A program made the translations under genes and the position numbers. A stretch of DNA of 54,745 nt from an uncultured Bacteroidales bacterium (GTDB lineage: Bacteria > Bacteroidota > Bacteroidia > Bacteroidales > Paludibacteraceae). The notes beneath the pieces were generated by a model. The model was not told the origin of the DNA. It saw only the letters and a program-made list of their open reading frames with translations, and searched no databases. This document shows, piece after piece, positions 16,039 through 24,100 of this stretch; position 1 is the stretch's first letter; every line of letters starts with the position of its first letter. The DNA lies in contig CAIWCC010000106.1 in the NCBI GenBank assembly GCA_903911085.1, positions 1-54,745 of the forward strand. The letters run 5' to 3'.

Positions 16039-16104
16039 AACCAACAACCATCCGCGATTAGTTTTTGCCAATGCTAATGAATGGGCAGGTATGTGTGGGT
16101 TGAA
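16039..16104 (+). pseudogene. Vestigial hsdS 3' end
   Basis: ACCAACAAC and then a frame reading RD-stop-FLPMLMNGQVCVG align with the hsdS end (ENQQL...RDWLLPMLMNGQVKVG at about 15415-15487) at both DNA and protein level. TGG has become TAG and a few bases before it are lost. This is a scar of a second hsdS copy. Confidence 0.8.
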
Positions 16105-16109
16105 GTTTA

Positions 16110-16209
16110 AGTAATAGTATGACTTGAAGTCATGCTATTACTAATGGAGACCGTTCATTCTACTTAGCTCTTTTGTAGTCGGGGCGCGACTTGGAGTCGC
16201 ACTCCGACT
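16110..16209. repeat. Two-hairpin palindromic repeat, copy 1
   Basis: Hairpin 1 (16110-16142) is AGTAATAGTATGACTT facing its inverse; hairpin 2 (16177-16209) is AGTCGGGGCGCGACTT facing AGTCGCACTCCGACT. The same pair occurs at 17607-17678 and 19911-19980. The organisation resembles REP/BIME elements. Confidence 0.8.
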
Positions 16210-16223
16210 AAGGTGAAACAAAA

Positions 16224-16283
16224 GATGATTTCTACAACCAGCACGAATTATCAGATGGCTATTTAATTACCACACAATCCACC
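16224..16283 (+). pseudogene. Fragment of split gene, 5' piece
   Basis: The frame DDFYNQHELSDGYLITTQST matches residues DDFYNQHELPGGYLILTHSS of the gene at 16901-17587. It stops being similar exactly after TCCACC (16278-16283). The similarity resumes at TCCACC 19820-19825 with the remainder of the same protein. Confidence 0.75.
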
Positions 16284-16295
16284 CCCTGCTGGCGC

Positions 16296-16391
16296 AGGTT
16301 TGTAACCTGTGACAACAAAAATTTGTCACTTTGTTATGTTCACTATATCCCATTCAATCAAAAAGAGGCATCACACACGAGTGCCTCTTTT
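16296..16391 (+). repeat. Direct repeat plus terminator-like hairpin, copy 1
   Basis: AGGTTTGTAACCTGTGACAA (16296-16315) recurs at 16755-16774, and both copies are followed by TTCACTATAT about 20-35 nt later. Here the unit ends in AAAAGAGGCA (16361-16370) pairing with TGCCTCTTTT (16382-16391) and a T-rich tail, a credible intrinsic terminator. Confidence 0.6.
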
Positions 16392-16423
16392 CTTTTTATT
16401 ATCAAAAATATTTCAAATTATAT

Positions 16424-16455
16424 TTTGACATTTATGAATTAATTGTTTAATTTTG
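16424..16455 (+). promoter_or_regulatory. Bacteroidota-type promoter
   Basis: TTTG (16424-16427), a 20-nt spacer and TAATTTTG (16448-16455), 45 nt before the 75-aa gene. Confidence 0.65.
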
Positions 16456-16500
16456 TACTCAAATTCAATTGCAAAATTATTAATCATTATTAGTACCTAA

Positions 16501-16728
16501 ATGAACAAATTATTAGAAAAAAAGGAACTTACAATCAATGTAAGTCCGGTTATGCTTTTAATACTCACTCAAACAATCGAAAATAATCAAGAAGGATTGC
16601 TTAAATACCTTGAAAAAAATTTAGGTTTCACACTAAGTGGTCAGGAAGACATCAAAGAAGTTATCAGAGAATTAAAAGAAGTCGCAAAAAAAGATGTCGG
16701 TGTGAATTATCTTAACCTATATAACTAA
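16501..16728 (+). CDS. 75-aa hypothetical protein
   Basis: A small soluble, charged, mostly helical protein starting MNKLLEKKELTINVSPVMLL, with no recognised domain. It has its own good promoter and is followed by a terminator hairpin (16855-16880), so it is likely an independently transcribed real gene. It lies within the 3.5-kb segment that interrupts a degraded gene. Small-regulator or antitoxin roles are possible but unsupported. Confidence 0.55.
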   Translation: MNKLLEKKELTINVSPVMLLILTQTIENNQEGLLKYLEKNLGFTLSGQEDIKEVIRELKEVAKKDVGVNYLNLYN

Positions 16729-16854
16729 AAAAAAACTTACCCTCCTGCTCCCGAAGGTTTGTAACCTGTGACAACATTAATCCTGTCTCTTCACTATCTT
16801 CACTATATCTTTCTGATTGCAAAAGGCAGTTACTATCAAATGTACTGACCTTTA

Positions 16855-16880
16855 AAAGCCACTCAAAAGTGGCTTTTTTT
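16855..16880 (+). terminator. Intrinsic terminator
   Basis: AAAGCCACT (16855-16863), loop, AGTGGCTTT (16868-16876), followed by T to 16880. It closes the transcript of the 75-aa gene. Confidence 0.75.
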
Positions 16881-16900
16881 GTACCCATAAATTTAAAAGT

Positions 16901-17587
16901 ATGGAATACAACCACTTCAGCTATGCCGAAATGCTTGCAAATAAGCACAAAGCATTAAACCCAACCGACTTTTTTACTTGTTCCGAAAGTGATAATCGCA
17001 ATCGCTTATGGAGCGAATTAGTACTGTAAACAGTTGTCTAGATCAAGGAGGAATTAATCAAAAATGAAATTATTCCACGTCTATCGAGCAGTATCGAACC
17101 CATTATCACCCAGATACAACGCCCTATTGTGTTGGTAGTAGATTATGTGCCAGGCGAAGCACTCAGTGTACGTCTTACCCGCAAGCGTGTCATCACCGAA
17201 GAAGGCGAAACCAAACAATATTCACTTGCTCCACTACCCAATAAAGAGCGCATGAAAAAGACAGATAAAACCATTACTTCGTCACCAAAATCGTCGTGGA
17301 CGGGTCTGGTGGTTACATTTCCAGATGGCAAAGTAGTGAATAACCGTTATGCTTACGAATCATTGATAGAAATAGTACAGAGTGTAGGCATAGAAAAAGT
17401 GGCTGCATTAGGTATTAAGCATGTTGGGTTGGATTTTATCAGCAAAACCCGTGATGATTTCTATAACCAGCACGAACTTCCGGGTGGTTATCTTATTCTC
17501 ACACATTCGTCCACCGATAAAAAGAAAAGGCAATTGGAGGAAATCTCTCAGAAACTGGGGTTGGGGTTGAAGGTAGAGGTGGTGTAA
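16901..17587 (+). pseudogene. Unrecognised gene with two in-frame stops
   Basis: One reading frame starts with ATG at 16901 (MEYNHFSYAEMLANKHKALN), meets TAA (17027-17029) and TAG (17039-17041), and then stays open to 17587 with 29 sense codons before the first possible start, GTG 17129. The downstream part reads LVVDYVPGEALSVRLTRKR, a KTDKTITSSPKSSW linker, and ends THSSTDKKKRQLEEISQK...LKVEVV. I do not recognise the family. The two stops and the lack of an ATG suggest a decayed gene of about 229 codons, though a shorter 152-aa protein from GTG 17129 could still be made. A second member of the family is split at 16224-16283/19820-19891. Confidence 0.6.
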
Positions 17588-17606
17588 ATCGAGGTGTTCA
17601 AATTGA

Positions 17607-17678
17607 AGTAATAGTATGACTTGAAGTCATGCTATTACTGCACATAGCTGGGGCGAGTCTTGGAGTCGCACTCCGGCT
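17607..17678. repeat. Two-hairpin palindromic repeat, copy 2
   Basis: AGTAATAGTATGACTT hairpin (17607-17639) and AGCTGGGGCGAGTCTT hairpin (17646-17678), directly after the decayed gene. Confidence 0.8.
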
Positions 17679-17922
17679 GCTCACAAATAGCAGCATCCTG
17701 CACCTTCGCCCCCACATCGCTTCTTAAAACCATTATCAATCGGACGAGGGAATTATTCTCTTACTCATTGTCTTTGTCATTGTCATTCCGATGCGCAACG
17801 AGTGATAAATTCCTCAATATGCGTTCTTATGTTAAAAGAAGTTATAAATGCGGTGTAAGATAAAATAACCAGATTATATGTAGTATTTTTGGATATTATT
17901 TCCAAATAAAACAAATATAATC
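17679..17922. other. Spacer before RloA-like gene
   Basis: No gene is seen. A -7-like TATTTTTG (17884-17891) without an evident -33 box is the best promoter candidate for the ATPase gene, giving a leader of about 25-30 nt. GGATATTATTTCC nearby (17891-17903) is a short palindrome. Confidence 0.4.
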
Positions 17923-19191
17923 ATGATTCAGGAATTTTACGTCGAAAACTTCATGTCATTTGGAGAGCGACAATACGTATCATTTGAAGCAAGCAGCGAT
18001 AAAACATACCTCGATGAACTAACCGTAGAAGTAAAGCCAGGAGTTCGGTTACTAAAAACTGCCATCATTTATGGTGCAAATGCTTCAGGTAAATCTAATT
18101 TGCTTATAGCCATTGAAACACTTTGGCAATTACTTATCACACCAAAAGATGTAAAAAGCAAGTTGATATCAAATTACAAACCTTTTGCATTAAACATTGG
18201 CGAACCAACTGTAATGGGTATTACATTTTACATAGGAGATATAAAATATACTTACGAAGTAATTTATAATGCATCTTGCATTCTTTCTGAAAAAATGGAA
18301 TATCTAAATGGGGTTCGGAAGGCGTTGTTTTACGAACGAAGCGATGGAAATAAAATCTCATTTGGTACAACTATTGGATTGTCGAAAAATTCTGCTAAAA
18401 CAATTATTTCGAATAGTTTAAATAATCATACTGTATTGTCGACCTTTTCGAAAGTGATAATTGAGGATGAAAATTCTGAATTTGAAAAATTATTCCACTG
18501 GATTGAAAAATATGTACATAAAATCGGTTCACATACCAAATCGTTAAATATTGGATTAGAGGCTGAGCTTGACACGAATTTAAAAAGCTTTATTGTAGAT
18601 GCCCTTCGTGTTTCTGATTTTAACATCACTGATTTTAAAATAATTGAAGAATTAGAAGATGATGTTGACTTACCGGATGATTACATAATTAAATCGAATA
18701 TCGTATCTGAAGAAAAAGCAAAATATCTGTACAAAAGACGAGTAAAGAAAATCCAACTAACGCATTCAAGTTCGAAAGGTGAATTTTTATTGAAATTAGA
18801 AGAAGAGTCGTTAGGTACTATTGAATACTTTAGGTTAAGCAGAAAAATGTATGACTTAATACGCTTTGATTGTATTTATTTAATAGATGAATTGGAAGAC
18901 AGTATTCACTACGATTTAATGCTAAATGAGTTACTTCGATTTTTAAGAAATAGTAATCGGTCACAATTGATTTTTACAACTCATAATCAACAACTTTTAG
19001 ACGAAGACTTTATACGCCGTGACATGGTAAAGTTGGTTGAAAAATCGCATGAAACTGCTGAAAGTCAAGTATATTCGGCTTCAGATTTTAAATTGCATAA
19101 GAAGTTGTCGTTGTTTAATGCCTATAAAATTGGTAAATTTGGAGCAAAACCTGAATTGGGTTCTACTTTAATTGATAATTCAGAAAACTGA
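17923..19191 (+). CDS. RloA-like AAA/ABC-type ATPase
   Basis: A 422-aa SMC/ABC-related ATPase of the AAA_15/AAA_21 group (COG1106-like). Walker A GANASGKS spans 51-58 near the N-terminus after FYVENFMSFGERQ; a degenerate ABC signature ESLGT precedes Walker B LIDELEDS with catalytic E323; the switch histidine is H354 in FTTHNQQLLD. The middle region (about 150-280) is helical and variable. The next gene, 5 nt downstream, is RloB, so this corresponds to RloA of the R-linked ORFs originally noted in Campylobacter type I R-M loci. Such pairs are regarded as defence modules; trigger and effector are not shown by the sequence. Confidence 0.85.
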   Translation: MIQEFYVENFMSFGERQYVSFEASSDKTYLDELTVEVKPGVRLLKTAIIYGANASGKSNLLIAIETLWQLLITPKDVKSKLISNYKPFALNIGEPTVMGITFYIGDIKYTYEVIYNASCILSEKMEYLNGVRKALFYERSDGNKISFGTTIGLSKNSAKTIISNSLNNHTVLSTFSKVIIEDENSEFEKLFHWIEKYVHKIGSHTKSLNIGLEAELDTNLKSFIVDALRVSDFNITDFKIIEELEDDVDLPDDYIIKSNIVSEEKAKYLYKRRVKKIQLTHSSSKGEFLLKLEEESLGTIEYFRLSRKMYDLIRFDCIYLIDELEDSIHYDLMLNELLRFLRNSNRSQLIFTTHNQQLLDEDFIRRDMVKLVEKSHETAESQVYSASDFKLHKKLSLFNAYKIGKFGAKPELGSTLIDNSEN

Positions 19192-19196
19192 TTTGT

Positions 19197-19808
19197 ATGG
19201 CAAGAATTAAACAACTTGAACGAAAACAGATTGTTATTATTGGCGATGGCAAAACTGAATCAATTTATGTTGAGTCATTGAAAGATGTTTTTAAGGATAA
19301 ACTATCGGGATATAATCCTAAACCATTAATACCCAAGCATACTTCTGTAGCTGAATTGAAAAAGCTTATTGAGGCAAATATCGGCTATGATAAGGTCTTG
19401 TGTGTTGTTGATATGGATACAAAATTGAAAGATCCGAAAGAAATGACACAGTACCTAAAATTAAAACAAAAATACCGAAAGAGCAAAAATGTGATATTCT
19501 ACGAAACACATCCATGCACCGAATTATGGTTTAATTATCATTTTCAATATACTACGGCAGAATTTGGATTATTTGAGCCCGATTTAAAAAGACAACTTGA
19601 CAGAAAAATACCTGGTTATGAAAAGAAATCACCCTTTTGTACACATCAACATTTAATTAAATGCGGTGGTAAATTTGACACTGCTGTTTTAAATGGTCGC
19701 AAATCAATTGACTCCAAAAAATCAGATGACAGAAATTACACCTATTCGGAGATGGTTCGTTTTTTTGAAGAAATAGGTGTTGTAGATAAACTGGATGATA
19801 AAAAATAA
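19197..19808 (+). CDS. rloB: RloB family protein (TOPRIM-like)
   Basis: A 203-aa RloB protein. The N-terminal IIGDGKTESIYVESL (E21) and VVDMDTK (D72-x-D74) form an acidic triad like that of TOPRIM-type nucleases, and ETHPCTELWFNYHF with YEKKSPFCTHQHLIKCGGKF are conserved family blocks. It is probably the effector of the ATPase encoded 5 nt upstream; nuclease action is inferred from the fold. It ends 11 nt before the C-terminal piece of a split pseudogene, so the pair entered as a unit by insertion into that gene. Confidence 0.85.
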   Translation: MARIKQLERKQIVIIGDGKTESIYVESLKDVFKDKLSGYNPKPLIPKHTSVAELKKLIEANIGYDKVLCVVDMDTKLKDPKEMTQYLKLKQKYRKSKNVIFYETHPCTELWFNYHFQYTTAEFGLFEPDLKRQLDRKIPGYEKKSPFCTHQHLIKCGGKFDTAVLNGRKSIDSKKSDDRNYTYSEMVRFFEEIGVVDKLDDKK

Positions 19809-19819
19809 GGATGTAAGCC

Positions 19820-19891
19820 TCCACCGATAAAAAGAAAAGAAAGTTGGAAGAAATTTCACATAAACTAGGGCTGAAGGTAGAGTTGGTGTAA
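19820..19891 (+). pseudogene. Fragment of split gene, 3' piece
   Basis: The frame STDKKKRKLEEISHKLGLKVELV and stop corresponds to the C-terminus of the gene at 16901-17587 and continues exactly where the piece ending at 16283 stops. TCCACC is present at both junctions (16278-16283 and 19820-19825). Confidence 0.8.
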
Positions 19892-19910
19892 TCTGAAGTG
19901 TTCAAATTGC

Positions 19911-19980
19911 AGTAATAGTATGACTTGAAGTCATGCTATTACTGCACATAGTCGGGGCGAGACTTTGAGAGGCACTCCTC
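19911..19980. repeat. Two-hairpin palindromic repeat, copy 3
   Basis: AGTAATAGTATGACTT hairpin (19911-19943) and a partly decayed AGTCGGGGCGAGACTT hairpin (19950-19980), placed after the pseudogene end just as copy 2 is. Confidence 0.8.
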
Positions 19981-20010
19981 TTTGGCGCAGTAAACAATAG
20001 TAAATACTAA

Positions 20011-20043
20011 CCGAAGGCTTCACTCCCAAAGTGAAGCCTTCGG
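20011..20043. terminator. Perfect 14-bp hairpin
   Basis: CCGAAGGCTTCACT (20011-20024), CCCAA loop, AGTGAAGCCTTCGG (20030-20043). No strong T-run follows, so it may be a rho-independent stop of low strength or a palindromic repeat related to the one after the HTH gene. Confidence 0.5.
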
Positions 20044-20210
20044 TGCGTTTAGGAGCAGAATAAATCGGCATTTTACAGAAATAGATTGGATAAATTAAAA
20101 AAAAACACCCAAAAAGACAGCAGAATATCAGTAGTATTCTAGTTCATAAGTTAAACTTTACATAGCTAAAACATAATGTTCGTTAAGAAAAAAATAGGGC
20201 GTTGCGCAGA

Positions 20211-20241
20211 CCAACGCAAACGAGCGCAAACGGACGCAAAC
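20211..20241 (+). repeat. Three tandem 10-bp repeats
   Basis: CCAACGCAAA, CGAGCGCAAA, CGGACGCAAA and a final C: three units with one-turn spacing, about 75 bp upstream of the promoter -33 box of the DUF6266 gene. It could be a regulator-binding array or simple repeat. Confidence 0.5.
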
Positions 20242-20286
20242 TAAACATAAAGTACTGATATAGTGAAATATGTGATGTTTTTGTTG

Positions 20287-20318
20287 TTTGCAGAATATAA
20301 AAAACAGCATTACTTTTG
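20287..20318 (+). promoter_or_regulatory. Bacteroidota-type promoter of DUF6266 gene
   Basis: TTTG (20287-20290), 20-nt spacer, TACTTTTG (20311-20318): a full consensus match, 62 nt before the chosen start. Confidence 0.7.
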
Positions 20319-20380
20319 TACAGTTATTCTGAAAAAAGACAAGCGATTCAGCTTTTTCGGTAAGTCGAATAACAATGCTT

Positions 20381-21010
20381 ATGGCCCAGGCCCAAAACCC
20401 CTTAACGGGACAGATGAGCGGCACAGTTGCAAATTTTGTTACCAGCACACACGGTACAAAAAATGTAATCCGCTCTAAAGCGTTTAATCCACGAAACGCT
20501 AACACAGCAGCTCAGCAATTGCAGAGAGCGTGTTTTTCATTAGTCGTGGACGAGTATCAATCTTGGGGTGGTATCACCGACCTTGGTTTTCCGGAATATT
20601 CGGAAGGACAATCGGCATATAACCTCTTTATGGCTGCCAATCTGCCTGGCGCTATAGATAAAAGTGGGGCAGAACCTATAATAGATTATAGTCTTTTGCA
20701 GGTGTCAGCTGGGTCATTGCCCATTGTCGTTGTGGGGAATGTGACAGTAGGAGCTGCTGGAATCAGTATTAGTTATCAGACGAATGTAAGAATTCCGAAG
20801 ATAAACGCCACCGACGAGGTAGTGGCAATTGCCAAAACCAATATCGGTGAAATACTGATGGACACCAAAGCCCGAGGTGCTGAAACAACCGGAACAATCT
20901 TGATTGATTATCCTGGCATAAAGGCAGCAGATGTGAAGTGTTGCTACTTATTTGTACGCAGTGCCGACGGAAGCAAAGCATCAAGGTCAGTGCATATACC
21001 AATAAATTGA
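20381..21010 (+). CDS. DUF6266 family protein (short form)
   Basis: A 209-aa DUF6266 protein, function unknown. The N-terminal half carries the family signature: MAQAQNPLTGQMSGTVANF, then KNVIRSKAFNPRN and QQLQRACFSLVVDEYQSWGG. The C-terminal half is a beta-rich domain ending SRSVHIPIN. No signal peptide. An ATG two codons earlier (20375) is possible, but MAQAQNP fits the family better. It has its own promoter and a bidirectional terminator after it. It is on the plus strand at the right edge of the defence region, mirroring the minus-strand member at 667-1476. Confidence 0.8.
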   Translation: MAQAQNPLTGQMSGTVANFVTSTHGTKNVIRSKAFNPRNANTAAQQLQRACFSLVVDEYQSWGGITDLGFPEYSEGQSAYNLFMAANLPGAIDKSGAEPIIDYSLLQVSAGSLPIVVVGNVTVGAAGISISYQTNVRIPKINATDEVVAIAKTNIGEILMDTKARGAETTGTILIDYPGIKAADVKCCYLFVRSADGSKASRSVHIPIN

Positions 21011-21045
21011 CTTGTGTAGGTATTAGTCAATAGGTATTAAAAACG

Positions 21046-21077
21046 AATCCCTGCATGTTGTGTGACATGCAGGGATT
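21046..21077. terminator. Bidirectional terminator
   Basis: AATCCCTGCATGT (21046-21058) and ACATGCAGGGATT (21065-21077) form a perfect 13-bp stem flanked by T on the plus strand and, less strongly, by A before it. It serves the convergent DUF6266 gene and the 3816-aa gene. Confidence 0.85.
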
Positions 21078-21120
21078 TTTGTATTAAATAGGATCAGCGT
21101 AATCCACATTCTATTTCTTT

Positions 21121-24100
21121 TCAATTGTGGTTTGCTACAATCTTCCTCACCCACCTCTTCGCTCCCACTTCCATTTGTACTGTGTACATACCTACCACTT
21201 CAATTGGTATTTCCAACGAACTATTGCTTGTGGTTTTATTTACCAACATACGTCCAACCGCATCATATACCCGAATATGCGTTTCACCATTCAAATTATT
21301 AATTATTAATTTTGAATTATTAATTGTCAAAGTTGGGCAATCAGATTCGTTTTCAACTGTTGTTTCGGTTGGAATACGCTGTGCGGTAATGGTAAAACGA
21401 CTATTGTTGATGCCAGCAGCAGCTGTAAAACTATAACTGCTTGTCAACAAATCAGTAACTTTACCATTTGATTTGTCGGTTAATAGCAATTGTGATAAAC
21501 TAGGTGCACTTGTTGCGTCAACACTTATAGTGCAGCTGCTTGCTGTTTGGGTGTAAATACCTACTGGTAAATTAACTACACTTGAAATTGGCAATCCGTT
21601 ATATGCATAATTTACGCCACCAAGTATGGTGTAAACTTGCGGTTTGGCGGTGCCAGTACCAAGCCATTTTTCCATATCTTCGCCAATTCGATAATCAACA
21701 GATTGGTTATTATCCATTTTCAGATTGGTATAGTCGGTGCCAGTAGCCGTTGTAAAGTTCAATTGTACACGGTCGGACAAATCGAATGCTACAGCAGATG
21801 GTGCAGATTGACGACCAGAAGTAGAAAATGTTATACCTGATGACTCGAGAGCTGCGTCGGCTTGTACAAAATACGCTACAAATGGATCTACTATTTTACC
21901 CTTGAAAGTCTCGATTGTTGAATAAGTTTTACCCGTTAAACCATCTGCAAACAACATTAAATTCACATTGGTGTTACTTACTTGGTATTTGCTTAAATAA
22001 GGTTGACCTACTAGATTCCATCCTTTGTGAGTTTCACCAATTATAACATTATTCGAATTTGTTGTCATACCTTTTCCGTGAGCTATCGTGCCTATGGACT
22101 TGTTACTTTCGGGATGCTCCACAAGGTTTTTATCCAGAATAAATGCCACATCCATTGTTGTTGGAGTATCGTAATTCAAACCAAAAGCATATCCTTTGTT
22201 GGCTTTTAGACTATCGGTAATAAGTACTGACTTCCAATTAGATACCTTTCCAAGGTTTTGAACACGCGATTCACCATCATAGTATTTTATCAACCATTGA
22301 GTACCCAAAGTTCCCATCGGGCTGCCATTAGCTTGCTTGATATCCGACACCTTGATATTGCAAGGGAAAGACATAAAATACCAACGGGTTTCGTCCATCG
22401 TTTTTACATATTTCAAGAGTCCACTTACCAACATACTATGACTACCTTCTGCTACCGTATTTGATATATTAAAGGATTTGTTGTTGGCATCCGATTTTAG
22501 AATTACATCCGACACCGTCAACAAATTATTTATTGTAAGTTTAGCACCTGCATTTACAGTAATACTATTTATGGTTTTTGATGCATTGTCAATTATCATT
22601 GTTTTAGTATCGGGTATTACAATATCTGATTTAGGAGTGGAAATTGTAGTCGAAATTGTTGATTCGGTACTTAAATAAGTGAAATTAACCTCATTTCCAT
22701 AAGTTGTAATGCCGCCAGTGGTAGCATAGGCCCGCACATAATATGTTGTGCCTGCTGTTAAGCCAGTTATCGAGGCGGTAAATGCTCCTATTGAATTGGC
22801 TGCTCCTTTATCCACTTTGCTATCAGTAATTGTTGGTGTGCCGCTGGTATTCCAACAAACACCATGAGCGGTTGGTCTTGGCGTGCCCAAAACAGTTATA
22901 GTACCATTGCCTGTAGCTTTGGTAGCTTCAATATCGGTAACTGCTTGGGTGCCAAGCGTCAATCCACAAGCTGCTTGCGTTACAGTAATTGTTTGAGTGC
23001 TTTTACCAACAGCCGATATATTAACTTCGGCACTACGAGGACTATCTGAAGTGTTTTCAGTAGCAGTAAATATAAGTTCTGCATCGCCAGTAACGGTAGT
23101 TTGATTTGCCGTCAACCATGTTTTTGCTGGGTCAATGCTAACATTCCATGTAGTGTTCGATGTTATATCTATGCTAGCTTTACTGTTATTGACAGCAGCT
23201 ATTGGTACTGATACTGAAGACAAAGTAACATACAATAAACTATAATCTACAGCAGCTTTCACTTTGGCAATACCTTGCTGCATTTTACTATCGATAGTAT
23301 AAAATTCACCACCTACATAAATATCATCGTCTACTTTACTCATAGAATATATCATTCCGTCAGCATTCGGATTCCATGCATCAATAACCGCATTGCCAGT
23401 ATTTAATTTAGCAATATTGTTTCGTGTTTCCCCATCAATAGTTGTAAATTCCCCTGCAATATAAACATCAGCACCATCAAGCAATAGAGATGTTACACCA
23501 CCATCAACCATTGGTTTCCAATTGGCATCCAAACTGCCATCAAGTTTGCTTATTTTGGCTACATTGCCTCTCTCGGTGCCACCAATGGATGCAAATTGTC
23601 CACTAATATAAATATCAGTTGTGTTGCCTGTTGTGGTAGAAACAAAGCCATCTTCCCAATTTGGGTCTAGGTTTGGATTCCATGAATCGGCATTTCCATT
23701 CGTGGTGTTAATTCTTGCTATTGAGTTTCGTGCTTCCCCACCTATTTGGCGAAACATACCGCCAACGTAGATATCGCTTCCATCAATTTCGATACTTGCC
23801 ACTACATTATCTGCATTTGCGTTCCAGTTGGCACTTACTGCCCCATCGGAATTATTAAGTTTTGCTATGCCAATTCTTTCTACATCATTGATATAATTAA
23901 AACCACCTCCAACATAAACGTCATTCCCTTGGGAGGCTATGCTGTAAATTTCACCTTCAGGGTTTGGCTTCCAGTTTGCATCGAGCATCCCTGTCGTTGT
24001 ATTTAATTTTGCTAGTGCATTTCTATCTTCACCCTCCACATTAGAAAATTGTCCACCAATATAAATATTATCACCATTGAGTGCCATTGTCTGAACTGAT

